This document shows, in pieces, positions 6,473 through 11,277 of a stretch of DNA of 11,277 bases; position 1 is the first letter of the stretch, and every line of letters starts with the position of its first letter. Below the pieces are notes generated by a model that saw only the letters and a list, made by a program, of their open reading frames with translations, did not search any database and had not been told where the DNA came from. The DNA is taken from positions 1 through 11,277 of the forward strand of contig JAHEKL010000068.1 in NCBI GenBank assembly GCA_024638345.1, given 5' to 3'. The position numbers and the translations under genes are program-made. Source of the DNA: Gammaproteobacteria bacterium (GTDB lineage Bacteria > Gemmatimonadota > Gemmatimonadetes > Longimicrobiales > Gaopeijiaceae).

Positions 6473-6533
6473 ACTTCCGGGATCAGCCTACCCGGCCCTC
6501 GAACCGCACGCAAGCGACCTCGGTCCCGGAAGT
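6473..6533. repeat. Perfect 10-bp inverted repeat in divergent intergenic region
   Basis: ACTTCCGGGA (6473-6482) and TCCCGGAAGT (6524-6533) form a perfect inverted repeat with a 41-nt spacer, in the 255-bp gap between the Gfo/Idh/MocA gene and the Lol-like operon. It is about 40 nt upstream of the former and 155 nt upstream of the latter. It could be a pair of regulator half-sites or an mRNA leader structure. No firm promoter was found here: TTGGAA (6540-6545) is followed only by an A/T island TTATTA (6565-6570) at poor spacing. Confidence 0.45.
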
Positions 6534-6610
6534 ACCGGCTTGGAACAGTCGTCCGCACCTCGGCTTATTACCTTCCCTGTCACGGTGCGCTCATTGGGCG
6601 ATTTACGGAC

Positions 6611-6636
6611 CCGTGATGGGAATCCGTGATCGGACT
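6611..6636. repeat. 13-nt imperfect tandem repeat upstream of LolA-like gene
   Basis: CCGTGATGGGAAT (6611-6623) is followed directly by CCGTGATCGGACT (6624-6636), sharing CCGTGAT.GGA. It ends 50 nt before the LolA-like start, so it lies in the likely leader or operator region. A binding site for a dimeric regulator is possible; chance is not excluded. Confidence 0.35.
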
Positions 6637-6686
6637 CGCAAAAGGGGGCCATCCGGTCTCAGCCCCGGTTCAGGAGGGAGACGGCG

Positions 6687-7499
6687 ATGCCGTCCACACC
6701 AGCGAAAAGGATCGCCATCGGCCCCGTTCCCCGCGTCACGCGCCTCTGCCTGCCGTTCATCGCTTGGCTCGCGCTCTCGATCGACCCGGGCGCAGCGGAG
6801 TCGCAGCCTCTCCCCGAGGTCGACGAAGTCCTCGACTACCTGGACGAGCTGTACCGGTCGGACTCCTCCCACGCGATCATGGAGATGAGCGTCGTGCGGG
6901 AACGGGGCATCCGAGAGCTGCGACTGGAGAGTTGGAGCCGCGGTGAAGACGAGGCGCTCATCGTCATCCGTGAACCCGCCCGCGAGGCCGGAACCGCCAC
7001 CCTTCGCACCGAAGAGGGGCTCTGGAACTACGCCCCCCGGGCCGACCGCTTGATCCGGATCCCCTCCGGTCTCCTGTCCGAATCGTGGATGGGATCCCAC
7101 TTCACGAACGACGATCTGATTCGCGAGACGACGTACGACGAGGACTACGAGGCCTCGCTCTCCTGGACCGAGCGGGAGGGCGTACCTCTGCTTCAGGTCT
7201 CGATGACGCCGCTACCTGGCGCGCCGGTGGTCTACACCGAGCTACGGTTCCTGCTCACCGCGGACGATTGGATCCCCGAGCGCTGGGAGTACTTCGACGA
7301 GGGCGAGCTGATCCGAACCATGACGTTCTCGGAGATCGAGACCGTGTCGGGGCGACCCCTTCCGCTCAGGCTGACGATCCAGCCCATCGACGAGCCCGAG
7401 GAGCGGACCGAGATCCTATACCGTGAGCTCGAGTTGGATGTGGCGGTCGACCCAGACCTCTTCACCCGTCGTGGGCTCCGAAGGGCCTCGGGCGGATGA
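6687..7499 (+). CDS. LolA-like periplasmic outer-membrane lipoprotein-sorting protein
   Basis: The 270-residue protein has a signal peptide (about 1-38, ending GAAES) and a LolA-like half-barrel fold. Typical motifs are ESWSRGEDEALIVIREPARE (81-100), GLWNYAPRADRLIRIP (111-126), and SWMGSHFTNDDLIRE (133-147). This is the large LolA-like family usually named outer membrane lipoprotein-sorting protein, whose members ferry lipids or lipidated proteins across the periplasm beside ABC or MMPL transporters. It heads an operon with two FtsX-type permeases, an ATPase and a barrel-like protein, so it is probably the carrier of that system. AGGAGGGAG at 6672-6680 lies 6 nt before ATG 6687 and fixes the start. 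The classical LolA is shorter (about 200 residues) and usually stands apart from lolCDE, so an alternative cargo such as glycolipid or hopanoid is possible. Confidence 0.85.
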   Translation: MPSTPAKRIAIGPVPRVTRLCLPFIAWLALSIDPGAAESQPLPEVDEVLDYLDELYRSDSSHAIMEMSVVRERGIRELRLESWSRGEDEALIVIREPAREAGTATLRTEEGLWNYAPRADRLIRIPSGLLSESWMGSHFTNDDLIRETTYDEDYEASLSWTEREGVPLLQVSMTPLPGAPVVYTELRFLLTADDWIPERWEYFDEGELIRTMTFSEIETVSGRPLPLRLTIQPIDEPEERTEILYRELELDVAVDPDLFTRRGLRRASGG

Positions 7500-7522
7500 G
7501 ATTCCCGGCCGTGGCACGTTGA
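7496..7522 (+). other. Eight-codon mini-ORF bridging LolA-like and first permease genes
   Basis: ATG 7496 overlaps the LolA-like stop as ATGA, encodes MRFPAVAR and ends at TGA 7520-7522, which overlaps the permease TTG as TTGA. If translated, it would carry ribosomes across the 19-nt gap to a permease start that lacks its own good ribosome site. A sequencing frameshift that hides a true ATG start is the alternative. Confidence 0.3.
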
Positions 7523-8805
7523 CGTCGGTCAAGCTCGCCCTCCGCAACCTCCTGAGGAACCGTTGGAGGAGCGGACTCACACTCGCGGCGGTCGCGGTGG
7601 CGGTCGGGCTCATGATCTGGATGCTTTCGCTCTACGAGGGCTGGCTCCAGGAAATGGTTCGCGGGGCCACGAGCGTGGAGACCGCGCAGGTTCAGATCCA
7701 CAGCGCATCTTACGTCGAGAGCCCCCGGGTCTACCGAAGCTTCGCCGCGGATTCGGTGCTCCTTCAACGCATCCTGGACGTTCCGGAAGTCCTCTCGGCC
7801 AGCCCCCGGATCGAGCTCGCTGGACTCGTCGGTGACGAAGACCGCTCCCAGGTGGCCCGGATCCTCGGTGTCGATCCGGTGCGGGAGTCGGAGACCACGC
7901 CCGTAGCCGACGCGGTGACCGCAGGTCGTTGGTTGGCGCCGCTGCCACGCCCGTTCCCCGCCGCCCGCGAAGTCGTTCTCGGATCCGGAGTCGCCCGACA
8001 GCTCCAGGTCGGCCCGGGAGACGAGCTGGTCACATTCCTCGAAGCGGCGGACGGATCCCTCGGAAACGAGCTGCTCGAGGTCGTGGGTGTCGTCCAGACC
8101 GGGAACACCGAGATCGATCGGAATGCCCTCTACCTTCACCTCTCCGACGCTCAGGCGTTGGGTGCACTCGAGGGTGAGATTCACGAGATCGCGGTCCGCA
8201 CCGAGGACCTCGCCCGAGCGCGAGAGACCGCCGTGGCAATCGCCGAAGCCGTCGGTGCCTCTTCTGCCACGCCGAGTCCGGCCTCGGTCGAGGGCGGACT
8301 CGTCGTGCGACCGTGGCAGGAGATCCTCCCCGGGATCGACCAGATGATCTTCGTCTTCCGCCGCTCCTACTGGGTCCTGTATCTGCTCGTGTATATCCTC
8401 GCCGCAGTGGGAGTCCTGAACACCCAGCGGATGAGCGCCCTCGAGCGAAGACGTGAGTTCGGTGTGATGATGGCCATCGGCATGCGACCTCGGCGCATGC
8501 TGCGGACCCTTCTGGTGGAGACCGCCGTGCTCGGTCTGGTCGGCGGGGCGATCGGGTGCGCGTTCGGTACTGCGCTCAGCTGGTACCATGCCACGAGCGG
8601 GCTCGACATGAGCCTGCTCGCGCGCGAGACGACCTTCTCCTACATGGGTGTATCGTTCTCGGAGAGACTCTACTTCGTGTTGCGCACCGGGAACGTGATC
8701 CAACCGCTCGCCGTCATGGTCGCCGTTGCGGTCGTCAGTGGTTTGTGGCCAGCCATCCAGGCGGCACGAATCGATCCGGCGCCCACGATCGCGGGGAGGA
8801 GCTGA
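7519..8805 (+). CDS. FtsX/MacB-type ABC permease, LolC/E-like (first)
   Basis: The 428-residue protein has the MacB/LolC layout: one N-terminal membrane helix (about 19-39), a periplasmic domain (about 40-270), then three helices (about 276-301, 331-354, 394-413). Between helices 2 and 3 lies the cytoplasmic loop ERRREFGVMMAIGMRPRRML (309-328), which contacts the ATPase in this family. The end reads AARIDPAPTIAG, as usual for FtsX domains. It should work as a partner of the second permease and the ATPase encoded downstream, extracting lipid-linked cargo from the inner membrane. TTG 7519 is chosen because it gives the family-typical N-terminus MTSVKLALRNLLRNRWRS. GTG 7423 or GTG 7471 would overlap the previous gene and add atypical residues. 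There is no strong ribosome site, so translation may depend on coupling. Confidence 0.87.
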   Translation: MTSVKLALRNLLRNRWRSGLTLAAVAVAVGLMIWMLSLYEGWLQEMVRGATSVETAQVQIHSASYVESPRVYRSFAADSVLLQRILDVPEVLSASPRIELAGLVGDEDRSQVARILGVDPVRESETTPVADAVTAGRWLAPLPRPFPAAREVVLGSGVARQLQVGPGDELVTFLEAADGSLGNELLEVVGVVQTGNTEIDRNALYLHLSDAQALGALEGEIHEIAVRTEDLARARETAVAIAEAVGASSATPSPASVEGGLVVRPWQEILPGIDQMIFVFRRSYWVLYLLVYILAAVGVLNTQRMSALERRREFGVMMAIGMRPRRMLRTLLVETAVLGLVGGAIGCAFGTALSWYHATSGLDMSLLARETTFSYMGVSFSERLYFVLRTGNVIQPLAVMVAVAVVSGLWPAIQAARIDPAPTIAGRS

Positions 8806-8808
8806 CCG

Positions 8809-8826
8809 ATGGAGGTGATCGGGTGA
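8809..8826 (+). other. Five-codon mini-ORF before second permease
   Basis: ATG 8809 encodes MEVIG and stops at TGA 8824-8826, overlapping the GTG start of the second permease as GTGA. GGGGAGGAG at 8793-8801, inside the end of the first permease gene, could serve as its ribosome site. The layout repeats that seen before the first permease. Its translation is inferred only. Confidence 0.3.
8811..8815 (+). promoter_or_regulatory. Ribosome binding site deciding GTG start of second permease
   Basis: GGAGG lies 7 nt before GTG 8823, the codon that gives the family-typical N-terminus. It overlaps the mini-ORF at 8809-8826. Confidence 0.75.
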
Positions 8827-10061
8827 TCTGGAAGCTGGCCTGGAGGAATCTGTGGAGACACCGGGGCCGGACCCTCATCATGGGGTCCGCCGTCGCTTTT
8901 CTCTACGGTCTCACACTTCTCGGGCTCTCGATCAACGACGACGCCCACGGACGCATGCTGCAGGAGGCCATCGCTGCGGCGGGTGGCGACGTGCTGATCC
9001 ACGGGGATGGCTACTGGGACACCCGGGCCAGCGACCGGGTGATCCGCTCGTCCGATTCGGCGCTGGGTCGGGTCGCGGACACGGAAGGGGTACGGCTGGC
9101 GATCCCCCGGATTCTCATCAGCGGCCTCGTCAGCACCTCATCGGGATCGTCTTCGGTCTACCTCCAGGGAATCCGACCCGAGTTGGAAATCGAGCTCACG
9201 GACCCCGCCGACGATCTCACGCACGGGAGCTTCCTCTCGGACGAGAGGACGGATCCGCTGGTCCTCGGGTCGGGTCTGGTGGACCTGCTCGAGCTGGAGC
9301 TGGGCGACCGGGTCGTCCTCACTGCGTCCGACCCCGAGGGCGAGCTGGTCCGTGCACTGTTCCACCTGACGGGAATCGTGGAGACCGGCGTGCGTGCTTT
9401 GGACGAGACCGTGGGCTACACGACGATCGAGGCGGCGAGGGATGCGGTCGCAATGGAGGAGATGTTGTCTCAGATCGGGGTCCTGGCGGCCGAGGGCGTG
9501 GAACCCGGTCCGCTCGCCGCTCGGGTCTCGGCGGCGGTCGGGACCGAGAACGCCCTCGAGGTTCTGACCTGGGAGGAGGCGGTTCCGGAGATGGTCGGAT
9601 TCGTCGAGTTGGACGACGCCTTCGGGCTCATCTTCATGCTCGTGCTGCTCGTCGTCGTCCTGTTCTCGATCACGAACACCTTCCTCATGGCCGTGATGGA
9701 GCGGGTGCGCGAGCTGGGGCTTCTGAATGCGCTCGGGCTTCGGGGGCGCGAAATCGGCCGGCTGTTGATCGCGGAGACGCTATTCCTCACCGCTCTGGCC
9801 ATGGCGGCGGGTCTTGTTCTGGGCTACGGCGGTCATCTGGCGGTCTCTCATTTCGGAATCTCCGTGGCGGCGTACGGACTCGAAGAGATCGAGATCTCCG
9901 GAGTCGAGCTGTCGGACCTGGTGTTCTACAGCACGATCATCCCGTCTCGCTGGTTGGCGGCCTCGCTACTCGTGGCGGGAGCCACGGTCGCCAGCGCTCT
10001 CTATCCCGCCGTCAGGGCCTCTCGGCTCGCACCTGCCGAAGCCATGCGGTTCTACGAATGA
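8823..10061 (+). CDS. FtsX/MacB-type ABC permease, LolC/E-like (second)
   Basis: The 412-residue protein has an N-terminal helix (about 17-36), a periplasmic MacB-like domain (about 40-262), and three C-terminal helices (about 266-290, 312-335, 378-396). The coupling loop ERVRELGLLNALGLRGREI (293-311) and the closing ASRLAPAEAMRFYE are standard FtsX-domain features. It differs clearly from the first permease, so the pair probably forms a heterodimer as LolC and LolE do. GTG 8823 gives the family-typical N-terminus (VIWKLAWRNLWRHRGR, first residue read as Met) and has GGAGG 7 nt upstream; an open frame continues upstream but lies inside the first permease gene in another frame. Its stop overlaps the ATPase start (ATGA), indicating coupled translation. 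Substrate identity cannot be read from the sequence. Confidence 0.88.
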   Translation: MIWKLAWRNLWRHRGRTLIMGSAVAFLYGLTLLGLSINDDAHGRMLQEAIAAAGGDVLIHGDGYWDTRASDRVIRSSDSALGRVADTEGVRLAIPRILISGLVSTSSGSSSVYLQGIRPELEIELTDPADDLTHGSFLSDERTDPLVLGSGLVDLLELELGDRVVLTASDPEGELVRALFHLTGIVETGVRALDETVGYTTIEAARDAVAMEEMLSQIGVLAAEGVEPGPLAARVSAAVGTENALEVLTWEEAVPEMVGFVELDDAFGLIFMLVLLVVVLFSITNTFLMAVMERVRELGLLNALGLRGREIGRLLIAETLFLTALAMAAGLVLGYGGHLAVSHFGISVAAYGLEEIEISGVELSDLVFYSTIIPSRWLAASLLVAGATVASALYPAVRASRLAPAEAMRFYE

Positions 10062-10813
10062 GCACAGGCATCCGTGCCTCGGCCGCGATCATCGGTCCGC
10101 GCGAGGCCACGTGGGAGCAGGATGCCCTCGTGCGGGTCCGCGGGCTGACCAAGGTCTACCGTCAGGGAGAGCTCGAAGTACCCGCGCTGCGAGGTGTCGA
10201 CCTGGACCTGGCCGCCGGCGAGTTCTCCGCGATGGCCGGCCCGTCCGGATCGGGCAAGACCACGCTCCTGAACATGATCGGGGCCCTGGACCGTCCTACG
10301 GAGGGCTGGGTCGAGGTCGCGGGACACCGCGCCAATGACCTGCGCCGCGGCGAAGCCGCGGAGTTCAGGCTGGATCACGTGGGATTCATCTTTCAGGCCT
10401 ACAACCTGGTGCCCGTCCTCACCGCCTACGAGAACGCCGAGTTCACGCTGCTCCTAAGGGGGGTGCCCAGCGGTGAGCGACACCGCACAGTGGTCCCGCT
10501 GCTCGAGCGGGTCGGTCTCGCCGACATGATGAATCGCCGGCCCCCCGAGCTCTCGGGTGGTCAGCAGCAGCGGGTGGCGATCGTCCGTGCGCTGGCCACG
10601 CATCCGGAGGTCGTTCTCGCGGACGAGCCGACGGCTAACCTCGACTCGGCGACCTCAGGTGACCTCCTCGACCTCATGCTGGAGCTGAACATCGAGATGG
10701 GAATCACGTTCCTCTTCTCGACCCACGACGAGACCGTGATCAAGCGGGCGCGTCGGGTCATCCGGCTCCTCGACGGACGCGTGGATCGGGTGGAGGTGCG
10801 GGAGACGGGGTGA
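10058..10813 (+). CDS. ABC transporter ATPase, LolD/MacB-like
   Basis: The 251-residue ATPase has all catalytic motifs: Walker A GPSGSGKT (61-68), Q-loop Gln113 in FQAYNLVPVLTAYEN, signature LSGGQQQ (165-171), Walker B VVLADE (185-190, catalytic Glu190), D-loop NLDS and switch His223 in STHDE. FQAYNLVPVLT and the short length fit the LolD/MacB/FtsE class that powers FtsX-type permeases by mechanical force transfer rather than membrane transport. About 24 residues precede the core (usual start LVRVRGLTKVY at 24), slightly longer than LolD. It overlaps the second permease stop by 4 nt (ATGA) and the next gene start by 4 nt (GTGA), so it sits in the middle of a coupled operon. Specificity for lipoprotein, lipid or another envelope cargo is unknown. 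Confidence 0.95.
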   Translation: MSTGIRASAAIIGPREATWEQDALVRVRGLTKVYRQGELEVPALRGVDLDLAAGEFSAMAGPSGSGKTTLLNMIGALDRPTEGWVEVAGHRANDLRRGEAAEFRLDHVGFIFQAYNLVPVLTAYENAEFTLLLRGVPSGERHRTVVPLLERVGLADMMNRRPPELSGGQQQRVAIVRALATHPEVVLADEPTANLDSATSGDLLDLMLELNIEMGITFLFSTHDETVIKRARRVIRLLDGRVDRVEVRETG

Positions 10814-11277
10814 CGGGTCGTCGTTCCTCGGTCTGGTGGCTCACCGCTCGGGTCCTGTGCTCCGGCGTCTGGACGCTTCTGCTGCTCCCGACCGTCAGCG
10901 CGGCACAGATCCGGGTCGTCGAGTCGGATGCCTTTTCGCTCGGCCTCAGCGGATACCTCCGCTCCCTTACCGGTATTCACGATGCGGGATTCACGCCGCC
11001 GGACGGAGACCGACGTTCGGGCTTCCACGCGGATGTGGCCCGACTGAAGTGGCAGGCGCGCTGGCAGGATCGCCTCGCGTTCGAGGCACACCAACGTGTT
11101 CAGGTCAGCGTAACCAGCGCCCCTTCCGGGCTCGGGGGATCCGTCGCGGGCCTCGGCGTGAGCGCCGAACCGGGCGGGGTCGTGGACCTAGAGTCCGTCT
11201 GGATCGATCAGGACCGCCTCCGGGCAACGCACGACGTGGACCGCCTGGCGCTCACCCTCTACTCGTCGGCGGCGGAC
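10810..11277 (+). CDS. Exported, probable outer-membrane beta-barrel protein, N-terminal part (cut by window end)
   Basis: The 156 visible residues start with a signal peptide (about 1-32, ending VSAAQ). What follows has the alternating polar/hydrophobic, Arg- and aromatic-spaced pattern of beta-barrel strands: FSLGLSGYLRSLTG, FHADVARLKWQARWQDRLAF and DQDRLRATHDVDRLALTLYS. These segments recall porin-like proteins that accompany LolA-like/FtsX operons, but the barrel end is outside the window and I cannot name a family. GTG 10810 overlaps the ATPase stop as GTGA, and GGAG at 10801-10804 lies 5 nt upstream, so start and operon membership are well supported. Its place as the last gene seen suggests that it is either the outer-membrane receiver or the cargo of the transporter. 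Confidence 0.65.
   Translation, partial: MTGRRSSVWWLTARVLCSGVWTLLLLPTVSAAQIRVVESDAFSLGLSGYLRSLTGIHDAGFTPPDGDRRSGFHADVARLKWQARWQDRLAFEAHQRVQVSVTSAPSGLGGSVAGLGVSAEPGGVVDLESVWIDQDRLRATHDVDRLALTLYSSAAD

Noticed and set aside
6540..6571. Promoter TTGGAA...TATTAC ahead of the Lol-like operon
   Set aside because: Spacing is about 20 bp for the best -10 match, and closer spacings lose the -10 consensus.
7423..7518. Earlier GTG starts (7423, 7471) for the first permease
   Set aside because: They overlap the LolA-like gene by up to 77 nt and add residues before the family-typical N-terminus.
7462..8703. Long minus-strand open frame (413 codons) opposite the first permease
   Set aside because: It is His/Asp/Arg-rich shadow sequence antisense to a clear FtsX permease with four membrane helices.
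8852..10057. Upstream extension of the ATPase frame through the second permease gene
   Set aside because: The permease in the other frame has clear helices and FtsX motifs. The extension is Gly/Arg-rich noise, and the ATPase start at 10058 fits an ATGA overlap.

Overview
The window is GC-rich (very few A/T runs; the longest non-coding gap is 424 bp) and codes for eleven proteins, two of them cut by the window ends. Nearly all carry export signals, membrane segments or envelope functions. The LolA-like/LolCDE-like genes and an apparent outer-membrane protein point to a Gram-negative (diderm) bacterium, and the haem c proteins plus a PQQ dehydrogenase point to aerobic respiratory metabolism. 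The gene style would fit Gemmatimonadota, Acidobacteriota or similar soil or marine lineages. That is an impression only: there is no rRNA or other phylogenetic marker here.

Left block (1-5152). On the minus strand, reading right to left, are a small c-type cytochrome (2573-3043), a cytochrome c-PQQ quinoprotein dehydrogenase fusion (339-2510), and the N-terminus of a BatA/BatB-like membrane protein (1-228). The small cytochrome and the N-terminal domain of the dehydrogenase are clear paralogues. Divergently on the plus strand lies a two-gene unit: an N-terminally anchored cupin with the metal-binding set of Mn-dependent hydroxynitrile lyases (3468-4034), then a secreted NHL-type beta-propeller resembling peptidyl-amidating lyase (4052-5152). 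The 424-bp gap between the two directions holds one plausible promoter for each. The block looks like a periplasmic oxidation module: dehydrogenase, haem c electron acceptors, a small-molecule cupin enzyme and a propeller protein. Its substrate cannot be read from the sequence.

Middle (5238-6431, minus). A Tat-exported Gfo/Idh/MocA-family protein converges on the propeller gene, with a small terminator-like hairpin between them. It keeps the dinucleotide-binding loop but lacks the family's usual catalytic Lys and His.

Right block (6687-11277, plus). A tightly packed five-gene operon encodes a LolA-like periplasmic carrier, two FtsX/MacB-type permeases, a LolD/MacB-type ATPase, and the start of an exported, probably outer-membrane beta-barrel protein. 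Together they look like a complete inner membrane-periplasm-outer membrane lipid or lipoprotein trafficking line. Junctions are coupled by ATGA, GTGA and TTGA overlaps. Both permease starts are preceded by tiny ORFs whose stop codon overlaps the permease start.

No tRNA, rRNA, CRISPR array, insertion sequence or integrase was seen. The most interesting points are the divergent metal site of the PQQ enzyme, the catalytically degenerate Gfo/Idh/MocA protein, the hydroxynitrile-lyase-like cupin paired with a propeller, and the Lol-like operon with its mini-ORF couplings.
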